NCBI GenBank assembly: GCA_019802505.1
Contig: JAFMOC010000002.1
Span: 5,192,501-5,256,500, forward strand
Reading direction: 5' to 3'
DNA from: Corydoras sp. C115
Lineage: Eukaryota; Chordata; Actinopteri; Siluriformes; Callichthyidae
DNA length: 64,000 nt
The position numbers were made by a program, and so were the translations under genes. Positions within the stretch are counted from its first letter, which is position 1. Every line of letters begins with the position of its first letter. Below the pieces are notes generated by a model. It did not search any database. It was given only the letters and a program-made list of their open reading frames with translations, and was not told the origin of the DNA. Positions 1 through 12,855 of this stretch are shown here, piece by piece.

Positions 1-124
1 ATTGGCGCCCTGTCCTGGGTCTATCTGCCCAGCGCCCGAGACGTTCTCCCCTGGATGGGCATGGGGAACCCCACCGCAACCCTAATAGAGGATAAAGCGG
101 GAGATAATGAATGAATGAATGAAT
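1..124 (+). mobile_element. V-SINE-type SINE, 3' end (cut by window start)
   Basis: Starts inside the distal part of the family (ATTGGCGCCCTGTCCTGGGT) and ends with a (GAAT)n tail after GATAAAGCGGGAGATAATGA. It is the 3' third of the most abundant repeat in the window. The rest lies outside. Confidence 0.9.
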
Positions 125-540
125 AGTGCATACATCTCCTAAAACCAATTTTGATCACACTGGATTGTTCGTGAGATATCAAGCACCTTTTCCTAGATTC
201 TTTTTTTTTAATTCTTCACTTATCGCACGTGGCTAACAAGAACCATGAAAAAAAAACTTTTTCAAATCAATTTAACTTCATTCATGTATAATGTTTTTTT
301 TATCATAGAGTAGCTTTATAACCTAACCTGGCAAACAACAGACCAAGGTAAATGTGCTAAGCAATATCTAATGCTGCAGAAGGTCTTAATGTAGGATCCA
401 TCCTCCTTAGGTGGTCTAATGGTAGCAAGTTGTAGGGTTTAAAATGTTAAGGTTTTTCTATTTGTAAAGATTTATTTAACAAACAATAACATAGATGTTA
501 TAGGATATATGGCATCTACATTCTTTTGGATACTACGTGG
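125..540. other. AT-rich sequence, no feature recognised
   Basis: Short homopolymer runs only. No ORF, repeat or RNA gene that I can support. Confidence 0.5.
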
Positions 541-782
541 AGGTTTTTTTTGGGGGGGGCACCACGTTTAGGCACCACGTTCAGGTTGGAATATTGCCCA
601 CCAATAGGGGTGTGTGCCAAAGGGTTTCTCGGCATGCATTTTTGGGTGAGGATATAAGGGGGAGCGCGGGCTGTGTTTGGAAGAAGAGTGTAAGAGTGTG
701 TTTGTGACTTTGTGATTAATAAATGTTCACATCTGCTAAAATGGCTACCCGACTCATGGCCTATTCCTCATCATCGTCACAA
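541..782 (+). mobile_element. LTR-like region (possible solo LTR)
   Basis: Contains a TATA-like GATATAAGGGGG near 652 followed about 65 bp later by TTAATAAATG, and ends in ...CATCGTCACA. This promoter plus poly(A) layout is typical of an LTR U3-R region. AATAT occurs both before TGCCCACC (about 587-591) and just after the CAC near 780, a possible 5-bp duplication, but the termini are not a clean TG...CA pair. The start is approximate. Confidence 0.4.
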
Positions 783-2815
783 TATTTTGTTAAAAACAGA
801 GGAATGTTAGACATAATCATCTGCAGAAATGTTCTGAAGCATTTGGAATATGTAAAAAATTGAAATGAGCATGAAAACGGACAGTGTATATGAATCTAGT
901 GAGGCATTTTCATTGATGTGATATTAATATCTTTTGAAGTGACTTGCTGAAAGACCATAAAATTGTGTGACTTAAGCATAACCTACTGTGCCAGAAATAT
1001 TAAATGAATTAAATAAATTGTCAGTATTCTTGGAAATAGATTAACCACCATTTCTCAAAACAATAATATTTTAATAATAATAAGCTGGTGTGCGTATGAT
1101 GGGTTTTGGGTGGGATGAAAAAAAGTGTTAAGTAACCATTCACTATAAAAACCTAAATGGATAAATAAGACAGTCACCAATTCTCAAAATAGTATTTAGC
1201 AGTCCATATAAACAATTCATTATAAATCCAATTGTAATGAATATTTGTAGCTAAAATAGTGTTTTGGTGGTAAATTCTAATCTATTACCAAATCTTACCT
1301 AATAAACTAAAAAGACCAAAACCTCAAATATTTTAAAACATGACCAGAATAGAATATTGTTAAGCAAACTGGAACCTAATATTCCATCTAATAAATACTT
1401 CTTTCAACTTTACTAGCGATGGACACTTTCAAATGAAATGACATTGCCAGTTACATCCTCCAACTACTTCTTATTCCAATATCAGAATGAGAGAAATAAA
1501 TCATATCAGGAGTCTCGTCGTCCTCTTTGATACTTCTAGTTCTATGAACTCAAACGTTTGCTTTATTGTATTAGATATGCATCATCTCACTTGTTGGCTT
1601 CATTAGGTTATAAATTACTGCACCGCTGATCCGGTGCCCAACCCTGACTCCACAACAGCCATAGTCTGTACAGTTGGTCCAGGGTTTATACTTTAGCCAA
1701 GGAACCCAGCAAACAATGCAACCCTATTACCATAAAACACCATTGGACATCTGCGCTACACATGGAGAGCATAAAGCAACCTGAAACAACCTGAAATAGG
1801 ATTACCAACATTTTAAAAGCAAAAAGAGCTTTAATTAAACTTTTTTTCTGGCTGAAATTCAAATTAGCCATCAACTAGATAGATATAACATATTTATTAT
1901 GATTGTAATGTAACAACAAATTTAGTAGTTTAATACTGTGGCATACAATACACAAACTTTTGAAGTAGTAAGAAGTTTACTATAACAGAATAGTTATAAT
2001 AGTTAGTTTAAATGTGGATGAGACAGAATTTTTTTTGTTGTTGTTTAAATGAGAACTGTTGTGAGAAACAAACATTGCCTTTTTCGCATAAAAACCCTTT
2101 ACCATCTGTGAAACACATTGCAGGTAGTATCATGGACCTGTTTTGCTACATCAGGAGGAGTGCTTGTGATCAGTAATGAAACAATTTTTTTAAAATTATA
2201 ACAGAAGATAAAAAAAGATGATGACATTTGATTAACAATTTTACACACATTCTCTGAGTGTGGATTGGTGAAGTCCACACTCTTTGAAGATTTTGTATCC
2301 TTTTCAAGCCTGATGTCCTCAGAAATGGCCTTAGTTTGTGCCATTACACACGTCCACAAAGACTCGTAATAAAAATCAGACCTTGATATTAAGCACTTCT
2401 TCTTTAAATAAAACAGGAAATAGATTAATGGCTGACTATCATTCTGATTTATTTTGAAATCATTTTAATGTTTGGATTTTCTTTCAGTAAATAAAAGACT
2501 AAGGGCCCTGTTTTAGAACAGCTCGAATTAGGGTATGTAGGTGTGTCTTTGCTATCATAACGACAGAAAAAGTATGCCTCGTGTGGCTCAAAATGTGCAA
2601 AACTCATGTGTTATGCTCTATTCACGTCTATAACTATTCATGGGTGTCTTGGGCACAACTTCCAATAAACCAATCATGTCATTTGCCATTCTTTTTAAGA
2701 GCCAGGTGTGGTTTGACAGTGGGGGATTGATATTTCAATGGTGCGACTTGATGTTCCTTTATTTTTTCCCAGGAAAGAATCTAATTTAATTCAATGTTGG
2801 AAAAATAAGTCAAAC
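783..2815. other. No gene recognised
   Basis: AT-rich DNA with ORFs only below 90 codons and no family resemblance. No tandem or inverted repeat stands out. Confidence 0.5.
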
Positions 2816-2828
2816 TGAATTGGTAATA

Positions 2829-3131
2829 GTGGGCAGCACAGTGGCTTAGTGGCTAGCACGTTCGCCTCTCAGCGCTAGGGATTCCCGGTTCGTATCCCAA
2901 TCTGGGTGGAGTTTCCATGTTCTCCCTGTGTTCGCATGGGTTTCCTCCCACAGTCCAAAAACATGGATCAAGTCAACTGAATTCTCCAAATTGCCCCATA
3001 TAGAGTGTGTTTGTGTGTGTGTCTGTGTGAGTGAGTATATGCCCAGCAATAGATTTCTGCCCTGTTTGGCCATGGAGAAACACCCTCGCGACCCTAATAG
3101 AGGATAAAGCAGAAGATAATGGATGGATGGA
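2829..3131 (+). mobile_element. V-SINE-type SINE, near full-length
   Basis: Head TGGCTTAGTGGCTAGC (A box) and GGTTCGTATCC (mutated B box), then the V-domain (GTTTCCATGTTCTCC, CCCACAGTCCAAAAACATGG) and the family tail ending (GGAT)n. It is flanked by a 13-bp duplication TGAATTGGTAATA at 2816-2828 and 3132-3144. It lacks the TCCGGGTTCTCCGG segment and part of the distal region, so it is diverged. Confidence 0.92.
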
Positions 3132-3235
3132 TGAATTGGTAATAATAATTTGTAAAAGAAATAGCAAACACAGCATACTTTGTTTTGACAATTCACTGCC
3201 AAGATCACAATAAATGTCTGACATCTGCCTAGGTT

Positions 3236-3643
3236 TGTTAAGAGCCTGCACTTCCTTGTCACTCTGACTCCGCCCCTCATCAACCTTAATCATCCTCACC
3301 TGCAGGCAATCTGCTGGCAGCCTTCTTAAACCCCTTGTTTCCTTCACTCCAGCACCAGAGAATAAGTTTTCCAAGCCACGCTGCGATTATCATGCCAAGG
3401 TTCTCGGTTGTATGCTTGGCTTATGTGCTACTTACTATTTGTCTTCTCTCCTCTCCCAGTTGCTCCTTGGCGCTCTACTGGTCCAGCCTTCTGAATGCAT
3501 CTTTTAAAGCCACATCTATTGTCTTATTATTGCCATTGCTCTCTTACCCATATTACTGCCTTACTTCAATAAACCTCCTTCGATTCCACATGGCATTAGT
3601 GTGAGCTGTGTTCAAAACCTGGTTCCTTTTACACACCTTAACA
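3236..3643 (+). mobile_element. Solo LTR of a retrotransposon (408 bp)
   Basis: Inverted termini TGTTAAG (3236-3242) and CTTAACA (3637-3643) are perfect complements. AGGTT is directly repeated immediately outside (3231-3235 and 3644-3648), a 5-bp target duplication. AATAAA at 3568-3573 sets the + orientation. No primer-binding site or internal domain is adjacent, so this is a solo LTR left by recombination. The family is probably Ty3/Gypsy-like from 5-bp duplication and termini, but it is not proven. Any short ORF inside is incidental. Confidence 0.8.
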
Positions 3644-3648
3644 AGGTT

Positions 3649-4250
3649 GTTTTTAGTCAGTGGTGCTCCTGTGTTTTTCTTTGTCAAGATAGCAATACAC
3701 CAGAAATTTACCTGGACACACATTGTTTTGAAATAAACACCCATTTCCAGATATATAGCATAAATATATTTGCAAAACACCACTAATAGGCTAGGGCATC
3801 ATTGTGCTACCATGCCAATGTTAGCTTTCAATATTTTCAAGAAAATTTGCAAAAAATGAAATCAAATTCATAATAACTTTAAGTTATATGAGAGATTATT
3901 ATTCATCTTGAATTCAAGTCAAACTGTTATACTCTATCATGGAGCATTGAAAGCAGGGAATTAATTAATGCTTTTATGTGGATGGCTAGGTGTACAATGG
4001 TGTAAAGTTACACAAAAGCCAGTGTTATATTCTGTGCAATGTTCTATGAATGTGATTACATAGTTACTAATGAGAGCTTTGTGAGAGTAATTTGCATAGA
4101 CAGTAATTGCTTGTAATTCTTATCATTAGAAAATACTAACTGATGATGTGGAAAGAACACCAATAAGGTAGGTCTTTTTGAATTATGATGCATCACGCTA
4201 CAGTGCAATAATATTTAAACTCTGAAATTTACTTAATTTTGAAATTGGGT
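3649..4250. other. No feature recognised
   Basis: AT-rich, no ORF or repeat that I can place. Confidence 0.5.
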
Positions 4251-4254
4251 TTCA

Positions 4255-4540
4255 ACCCCATTGGGTTTCCTCCGGTTTCTCTGGTTTCCTCCTACAGTCC
4301 AAAAACATGGATTCAAGGTAATTTGGCTGCTCTAAATCGCTCTTATCTAAAAATTTATTGTATAGTGAGTGTGTGAGTGAGTGAGTGAGTGTGTGAGTGA
4401 GTGAGTGAGTGAGTTTTCCAAGCAATAGATTGGTGCCCTATCCTGGGACTATCTGCCCAGCACACGACACGTTCTCCCATGTGTAATTATCCCCAACCTG
4501 GACCCTAGTGCAGGATTAAGTATTCAAAATAATGAGATGA
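4255..4540 (+). mobile_element. Old, diverged V-SINE relic
   Basis: Retains the V-domain core (TTTCCTCCTACAGTCCAAAA) and distal blocks (CAAGCAATAGATTGGTGCCC, CTATCTGCCCAGC, GTTCTCCC), but many positions differ from the young copies and the tRNA head is gone. An internal (GAGT)n run occupies 4366-4414. Confidence 0.75.
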
Positions 4541-5865
4541 GTTTAACTTAATTTCAAAATAAACCATCCAAATATTGTGTTATGCTTCTTTTTAACCTGC
4601 ATCATATCTTAAAGTTTACTGTTCTGTAGGTTTATGAGAGAGTTTGCTGGCTGATTGTTTTGAGAATTCCACTCCACTCATTCTGCAGACCCTGGATCTC
4701 ACTTTGTTTTGTCTTAGACTGATTATATAGCGGCAAGATCAGACTTCTGTAAATTCCAACAATCTGTTGCAAGATACCTTTTTCTTCTTTTAGAAGAATA
4801 CATCTTTATAAGTTTATAGTTTGTGGTCTGTTTGATAAATTTAAGATTCAGGTTCCAGAGTTACACACCTTGATAGGACACTTAAAGTACACTATATTAC
4901 CTTGACCTATTTTTTAATTTAAAAGAAACATTCTTCAATCCTCTCATATGTGGTCTTTAAGCTGAGAGGCATCCTGCCATCTGCGGTGTCACAGTGCAGT
5001 GTAATTTGAATGCAATTATAAAATATATTTTTCTTTAAAGAAACATATTTTAAATAATTAATATTGTCAATATTAAAGTTAATATTGGAATTTTTGCTGC
5101 ATGTTTTCAGTTACAATAGCTGCTCATTGTAGGCCAGACCACCAGCATGTTTTTGGGAGAGAAACTTTCTTATATTTATATTGTTTGGACTGCACCATTT
5201 TATAAACCACAGCTGGAAAGATTGAGAATTTTTTTTCAGTTATCTGACAATCAAGCTTACTATGTGTGACACTTCAGTGCTACATCATTATTTCAGCAGT
5301 GACACTGATCAAGCCCTGAGCTCTGATGATCATTGCCAGTGATGTGACCAAACTGAGGCCAGAGAGTGATTCAGTGGCATGGATAAGCTATGGGTCATGC
5401 TTTATTGCTCCCACAGATCAACTGGAACCAATGCATGTCCCATTCAATGTCAGGAAGTTTCACAAAACAAAACGAGTTCCAACAAAAGACAAGGACAATT
5501 GTGGAGGATCGCCGGCCTAAAAAAATGTTTCACAACAGGAAAAAGGTCTTCAGCCTGTCAGCAAGAAGGAGCTGCATTTCGGTTGCGGTTGTACATCTTT
5601 CAAGCACATGGCAGGCTTAAGAGAAACAACGTTTCATCCTGCCTGAATGCATTTGAAGTGAAACTTATTTTTTCCTGTCTTAAAAAAACTCTTCATTGAT
5701 GAACTGATTAATTCGACTAATTATGTTGTTATTTGTTTTTTGTTAATGCCTTGAGTCAAGCATTATGTTCCTGTTTACATCCCATATGACAATTTATTAT
5801 TCTAATTAGTTTAATATATTTCATTAACATTTTAAAGGCCCATATCAGGTTATTATCTGACACTT
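4541..5865. other. No gene recognised; overlapping short ORFs at 5326-5699
   Basis: Three overlapping + frame ORFs of 64, 106 and 76 codons lie at 5326-5699. None resembles a known family and no splice structure is convincing. Moderate GC around 5280-5640 could mark an old repeat or decayed exon, but I cannot tell. Confidence 0.4.
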
Positions 5866-6752
<887 letters not shown>

Positions 6753-6765
6753 TTACACAGTATTT

Positions 6766-7205
6766 CCATCCAAGTTCAAGTTCAAGTTCAAGTAATTTAT
6801 TTATATAGCGCTTTTTACAACAGTACATTGTCACAAAGCAGCTTTACAGAATGATCCATCCATTATCTTCTGCTTTATCCTATATTCGGGTCATGGTGGG
6901 GTTCCCCATGCCCATCCAGGGGAGAACGTTTCGTGCGCTGGGCAGATAAACCCAGGACAGGGCGCCAATCTATCGCTGGGCACACACTCACAAACACAGA
7001 CACATACACACTCTATATGGGGCAATTTGGAGAACTCAATTGACTTGATCCATGTTTTTGGACTGTGGGAGGAAACCGGAGAACCCGGAGGAAACCCACG
7101 GGGACACGGGGAGAACATGGAAACTCCACCCAGATGAGAATTCAAACCGGGAATCCCTATTGCTGAGAGGCGAACGTGCTAACCACTAAGCCACCGTGCT
7201 GCCCC
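6766..7205 (-). mobile_element. Composite SINE with a second retroposon tail, one insertion
   Basis: Read on the minus strand: a full V-SINE (tRNA head at about 7205, tail GGATGGATC at about 6853) followed by a different 3' tail. That tail contains CTGTAAAGCTGCTTTGTGAC, AAAAAGCGCTATATAAATAA and three TTGAACT-type repeats (6771-6852). TTACACAGTATTT flanks the whole unit at 6753-6765 and 7206-7218. The SINE and the added tail therefore seem to have inserted together as a chimera. Confidence 0.85.
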
Positions 7206-7218
7206 TTACACAGTATTT

Positions 7219-7572
7219 AATTATGCAAATAAAATGGACAATTAGCGTAAAATACATAATTTGTTTATTCCAACAAAGAACAAATTTATTAGGAACTAGT
7301 AATATGAATTTTATTCGGTCATAACAGTAAAATAATCCATCTGATCAGTAATATTAATGACACCCCAAGGTCATCAATGTTGTTATTTGGCAAGATGTGG
7401 AGATGTGGTTAAATGACAGCATTGACTGTTACAGGTCACTCAACAATGTTTGAACCCTGAGCTCTGCACGTTTATCTGCCAAATAACTTCTGGTAACTCA
7501 ATGGACTAAAAGAACCCAAACTTGCCAAATAGAGCTAATCTTATAAGATAATTGTATTATATAATTATATAA
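7219..7572. other. No feature recognised
   Basis: AT-rich spacer between two SINEs, ending in an imperfect TA-rich stretch (7549-7586) that served as a SINE target. Confidence 0.5.
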
Positions 7573-7586
7573 TATTATATAATTAT

Positions 7587-7943
7587 CCATGAATCCATTA
7601 TCTTCCGCTTAATCCTATATTAGGGTCGCAGGGGGTTCCCCATGCCCATACAGGGGAGAACGTTTTGGGCACTGGGCAGATACACCCAGGACAGGGCACC
7701 AATCCATCGCTGGGCACACACTCACTCACACAGACATGCACACATACACACTCTATATGGGGCAATTTGGAGAACTCAATTGACTTGATCTATGTTTTTG
7801 GACTGTGGGAGGAAACCGGAGAACCCGGAGGAAACCCACGCGGACACGGGGAGAACATGGAAACTCCACCCAGATATCGATTCGAACCGGGAACCCCTAG
7901 TGCTGAGAGGCAAACGTGCTAACCACTAAGCCACCGTGCCGCC
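7587..7943 (-). mobile_element. V-SINE-type SINE, full-length
   Basis: Minus orientation, with complete tRNA head (GGTTCGAATCG at the B box), V-domain and tail. It is flanked by a 14-bp duplication TATTATATAATTAT at 7573-7586 and 7944-7957. Confidence 0.95.
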
Positions 7944-7999
7944 TATTATATAATTATATTATTATAATTATGTCTATTATATTTCTGTGGTTCCTGACC

Positions 8000-8121
8000 A
8001 TTCATTCATTCATTCATTCATTAACTTCCGCTTTATCCTATATTAGGGTCGCGGGGGGGGGTTCCCCATGCTCATCCAGGGGAGAACATTTCGGGCGCTG
8101 GGCACACCCAGGACAGGACGC
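8000..8121 (-). mobile_element. SINE 3' fragment
   Basis: Begins with (ATTC)n and covers TTATCCTATATTAGGGTCGC to GGACAGGACGC, then stops abruptly. It is a 5'-truncated minus-strand copy of the same family with no clear target duplication. Confidence 0.9.
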
Positions 8122-8425
8122 TGTATGATTAGTATTTAATCTGTTTAATGCTGCTCTCAATCTTACTGACTGAGTAAACATTGTTCAGTTTTCCCCATAT
8201 GTCACCAGGGATTAATTAGAAACAGAATTTTTACTTTGTTTATTTAGATCTATATTATCTGGACAGTATCTGTAGCTATTTCCAGACTGAAATGTTTCAA
8301 AGTAATATGGAAACAGGAAATCTCCATCTTACCTTTACAATATGAGAGGAAACCAGAGGCTGACCACTGCTCTACTTATAATAGTTGATCCCAGTGATAA
8401 CATATGTATACAGTGGGGTGCAGAA

Positions 8426-8499
<74 letters not shown>
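8426..8499. repeat. (ATCT)n microsatellite
   Basis: About 18 uninterrupted tetranucleotide units. Confidence 0.97.
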
Positions 8500-9690
8500 T
8501 CATTCTCCCTTTATAGATTTTGTGCAGTTAGAACATTAATATTAATATAGTTTTTTTTTTTGAAAATATATTGGCATTGATCCTTCAAATAGGAATTAAA
8601 TAATTTAAGTGCATGCCCAGTCTGACCTATAATGCCCTGCTGCAGTAAAGATAAATGAAATGTGTGTACATTAAAAAAATAATTCTGTTGACACAGAAGT
8701 ATAAAATTATTCAATATCTTAGTTTACTGTAGAATACACATTACACTTTTTAAAAGTTAATTAATTAGTAGTTTCTCCAGAATTGTTGGTATTAGTGAGC
8801 ATTGTAAATAAAGAACATTTATTTTTGTTTACTATTAATTTTTTTCTATTATCTGTTTACTTCTATTATATCAAATGAACTTGACAACAACAGGTTTAAA
8901 GTATTTTTAGAGCATTAAACATTTGTTGAGCTTAGCTGCTGGTGTGAAGACATCTGTCCATGTATCAGTAAACCTCCTGAAAGCTACCTCAAGCATGATG
9001 TTGTGAAAGCTCCAGCTTAAACCCTATTTAATGAGAAAGAACAGCAAGCATTAAACGTAATTCAGCAGTGGGTAATGCAACACGTGTGCCAATGCCCTCG
9101 TTTGCCAGAAGCATTTGCTTTAGTGTACTGGGTGTTAAATAAATGTTCCTTTACTGTTGACTGATAGAATTCCTCTGAGAGGAAGAAGACACATTATATA
9201 AATCGTGGATAAAAGCTCTTTCTTATACAGGGAGCCTGTGTGTTAAATTAAGTATTTATTTCCGATTTATATATTTAACCTTAGTACAAATTTATCTTTA
9301 TTGTTCATTTTTAAATGATAATATCACATAAAAAAATTTAATTAGTTATAAGTAACTGTAAAACATATTGGCATGCGCAATTACAATACAAATACAATTA
9401 GTGTTTTTACCATATGTTCATAAACTCTAGTTTTCACAAGTAGTATTAGCCCTGGACTCCAAATCGGTATCACATTTAAGCATTCATACATTTTTTAAAG
9501 CTACTTGTCCAGATTTGGTGACCGAAACAAAATAGTTAAATAAATAATCAAGACAATAATAATAATGTAATTAACTCAGGGGACTCATGTTCCTCAAAAG
9601 TAAATTATCCCATGGACGTGTTGCTTGTAACTGGTTTCATTAGAAAATGTTCACTTTTGACAAGGAACACCAAAACATTAAATGGTAAAT
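8500..9690. other. No feature recognised
   Basis: AT-rich DNA with no ORF over 70 codons and no repeat similarity that I can see. Confidence 0.5.
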
Positions 9691-9699
9691 GTATTTTTA

Positions 9700-10060
9700 A
9701 ATTAACTGAGGCAAATGGCAAATGCAATAGAAGAAGCCTCAAAGGAACAAATTAAACTGCGACAAAACAAAGCAAATCCAAGCAGGTAAAGCGTCCAATT
9801 TGCCAACAAAGTCAAGGGGGTAAAACTTTTCCTAAGGAGATTTATTCCTGCGAGCAATAGACAAAGAAGGCCAATACATAAATCTAATACAAAGGCTGAA
9901 GGAGAGGGCAGTATATATAAGTTAAATAGGCAGGTGTGACTAATCAAGGTAAGTGAGAAGCAGGTGTTAAAACTTAGGGATATTAGTGTTCACAATCAGA
10001 GAACAGAGAAATAGTTGGAAATATAGGGAAGGTGAGGCAAATTTGACAATCAGAGCAGAC
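9700..10060 (-). mobile_element. LTR-like remnant on the minus strand
   Basis: On the minus strand it reads CACCTGCTTCTCACTTACC..., TAGTCACACCTGCC, TTAACTTATATATACTGCCC (TATA-like) and later GGAATAAA (from TTTATTCC at 9841). The order of CACCTG-rich U3, TATA and poly(A) is what many teleost Gypsy-type LTRs show. Termini and duplications are not found, so limits are approximate. Confidence 0.4.
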
Positions 10061-10639
10061 AAATCAGTCTAGATTTGGATTTTTAGATTGTATTTGCATT
10101 TATCCAATGCAAATACTCTAAATATGTGTCTGTCATAGGTGAAGAAAGAATAGGAACCACATACAAGGTTTTATAGGCTCAGGAAAGGTCTTTATTAACA
10201 GAATGTTTTCAGGTAATATTAACATGCCCTTGCTGGCCGGTGGAACTGCCCTATAGACAACGGTTTGGCCTAAAGTGGCAAAAAAAAAACAATAGACTCA
10301 AGGGGAGGTAAGAATGCAACTTCATGGTTGCTTCTGCAACCACAGGGACTTATCTCCCACAACTGTGGGTAAACCTAACTCCAGTGATCCAGCACCAAGC
10401 ATATTTAAAAGTGACTTCATCGAGTGGTTGGTGCAGGGCCATTACACACATGAATTGCTTTCTGTAAAAACAAACAAATACCAGGGAATTTTTCCTTGTT
10501 TCTGTAATTTTGTTTTGCTCTTTAAAGAGTTAGACTAAAAAATTAATAAGAACAAAAATAATATTGCTGATTTAAACAAAAAAAGGTGTGTGGGGGGGGG
10601 GGGGCGCATCAAACATTGATGAATTTACAGTGTAGTTGG
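10061..10639. other. Unclassified, possibly repeat-derived
   Basis: Includes a G-run (10593-10604), a minus-strand AATAAA complement near 10190 and a TATTTAAAAG stretch near 10405. It could be another decayed LTR, but no boundaries are visible. Confidence 0.25.
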
Positions 10640-10649
10640 TTTTCTGCAT

Positions 10650-10727
10650 AGCTTCTGACTTGTAATGTTCTCCTTTGTAAGTCGCTTTGAATAACAGTGT
10701 CTGCTAAATGCTAAATGTAAATGTAAA
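10650..10727 (+). mobile_element. L2-type 3' tail fragment
   Basis: TTGTAAGTCGCTTTGAATAA followed by GTCTGCTAAATGC and (TAAATG)n. It matches the fragment at 16995-17090 over about 70 bases, and the tail of the L2 LINE at 13821. Confidence 0.75.
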
Positions 10728-10732
10728 CAATA

Positions 10733-10930
10733 GGGATGTGATAGCTCAGTGATTATGGTGCAGGGCTATCAATCCTAAGGTGAAGGGTTGAAACCCATGT
10801 TCACAGAAGTTACCTATGTGGGCCCTTGAGCAATGCCCTTAACCCTCATTGCTTTAGGGATGCTGTCCGTATGTTCTGACCCCAGAAATCAAGTTGTGTC
10901 ACTTTGGATAAAATATTAAACTGAACAAGA
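10733..10930 (+). mobile_element. Second tRNA-derived SINE family, old copy
   Basis: Head with GATAGCTCAGTGATTA (A box) and GGGTTGAAACCC (B-box like), followed by GGCCCTTGAGCAATGCCCTT and AACCCTCATTGCT, then TCACTTTGGATAAAAT. This body is widespread in teleosts from recall. It is distinct from the V-SINE in the rest of the window. A smaller relic of it is at 20870-20960. Confidence 0.7.
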
Positions 10931-10984
10931 ACTAGTTGTGATTGTGTGTGCCTGTGTCCTTTTGTAGTCCAACTACTGCTGGCC

Positions 10985-11600
10985 ATACTGTGTGGAGGAA
11001 GGAGGGCACAGTAGGTTGTAAGACCCTCTGGTCAGCAAAATGGAAGTGATAAAATAAGTTCCTGCGCTCTGCTTTTTAAAAGGGTGATGTTCTTATTTGT
11101 AAGTTGGTGTGTGTGGGTGGGGGGAGTCTTGACCGGGATAGGTCGACTGCTGTATCGTTTTGAGGCGACAGACTGGAATCGTACAACACCAGGTTTTGAG
11201 GGGGGATGCACCTGTTGTTTCGGGGGGCGATTCACTTGTTGTGTCGAGTGGGGGCCTGATGACATTTTTGGTTACATGCTGGGACCTGGCGTTGTGTGTC
11301 CGCGACACGTTTGCCTGGATGGTTAATGGACAGTGTGGTCAACCTGGACACTTGACTGCAGAGGAAGGGCTGTGTGGCACGTGCATCTGTCATTCTGGAG
11401 AATCCATGGGAGCACATGGGGCTCGCCATTTTGTGTTTTGGGGAGGGTTTGGCTGGTTGGCTGGAGTAGTTTGGAGAGGGGTTATAAGCGGGGTCGCGGT
11501 TCCTCTCAGTTGAAGTGTTTTTGCATATGCGAATGCTTAGAAAAAAATAAGTCCTGTGAACTGCCTACTTGACTACATCTCTGTTCTTCACCAATGCCAC
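10985..11600 (+). mobile_element. LTR-like GC-rich region
   Basis: Unusually G-rich on the + strand. A TATA-like GGTTATAAGCGGGGTCGC at about 11478 is followed by a probable transcribed leader and an ending ...CACCAATGCCACA at about 11599. The ATACTRYGTGGAGG start resembles 530-545 near the other LTR-like region. Overlapping ORFs (65-117 codons) lack family resemblance. A decayed LTR or a GC-rich regulatory segment are both possible. Confidence 0.35.
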
Positions 11601-12667
11601 AATATAATATTTTTAAGCTTTAGCAAACAGTAATTTGCAACATTACTTGAAACAAGTCAAACTAAATTCTTTCTTTAATTAAGCCGCATATGATTTAGCA
11701 GTCCTATTTAGCAGTCCTATTTTTTGTTAGTATTTTTTTGTTAGTAATTAAAATCTATGTATCTGCCTTATGTTGGCCTAAGGCATTGGTGTCAGGCATA
11801 AAAGTAAAAGTAGTCAATTCAGACTAGACAGGTTGTAAAAGCATTGTTACCCCATTGCCCTGTCAGGCAGACAGAAGCCCTTCAGCTCCAAAAGTCCAGC
11901 ATTTGCTTATTTAATGTGGTCGCAGTACTGTTAGGGTTTCCAGCAAAAGCCTGACCACATATCAACTCACTGCCTGGGACTGGGAAATTACATGTCCACG
12001 AATCGCCAGGGTTTCATGTAATATAAACCACACATTGTGTTTTTTTCATTGTAAAATGATGATGATATTTGATGTTGTATGTATGCTTCACCATGATCAC
12101 TGATTTGTCAGATAAGCCTAGCTTGTGCAATGCAGTGAGTTCTATATGTGCTATGACATCAGGTTTCGGTCAGTTAATGCTGAGTTCACTTCAGCAATTG
12201 TGGTACTATCATACCATGCCAGATCCAGAGCTCCTGAGAGACAACTTCAGAGAAGAAAAATAAACTGTGGGGCGTTCACTTGGTTCGGTGGTCTAAACTC
12301 TTGCACACTTCTGCTGGAGACCTGCCTTGGAGTCCCAAGCAATTTCTTCAAGTTGGCTGACATTCCACAGACATATTTAGCCAAATCTGATGTGTGACAC
12401 AAAGCTGCAGTGTGGCTCTTTGCTGCTGCTAGGTTGGTGTATTAGACTATTCACATGGCGATGGAATAATATAAAAAGCACATATTATTAAAACCACACA
12501 CCTGCACAATGATGGACTGTGTGTGCAAATGTCATCTAAAATGTCTTCTGTATTTACCTTCTATGAAAAGAAAAGTTATTTCCCTTTTGTAATGCATGTA
12601 ATGAATGCTTTGGATATAAACCATGTATCTTAAAATCGTCACATTGCTGCAATAATTATTCATTTTT
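11601..12667. other. No gene recognised
   Basis: Two overlapping + ORFs (12069-12263 and 12125-12397) lack similarity and splice support. Confidence 0.45.
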
Positions 12668-12756
12668 GAACGTTTTGGGCGCTGGGCGGCACAGGGCGCC
12701 AATCTATGACTGGGCACACACTCAGTCACTATTTCTTTCTCTCACACACACAGTCA

Positions 12757-12855
<99 letters not shown>

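Noticed and set aside
4366..4414. Possible CRISPR-like array in regularly spaced repeats
   Set aside because: It is a simple GAGT/GTGT microsatellite without spacers, in a eukaryotic genome.
7665..7922. Recurrent 60-125-codon ORFs with HSFIHSLSSALS or ENSIDLIHVFGLWEETGEPG-like peptides
   Set aside because: They recur wherever a V-SINE lies and read through its non-coding body. There is no reason to see them as proteins.
11032..11572. Cluster of overlapping ORFs on both strands at 11-11.6 kb as a gene
   Set aside because: All frames are open because the sequence is GC-rich and stop-poor. None shows a domain, and the LTR-like layout fits better.
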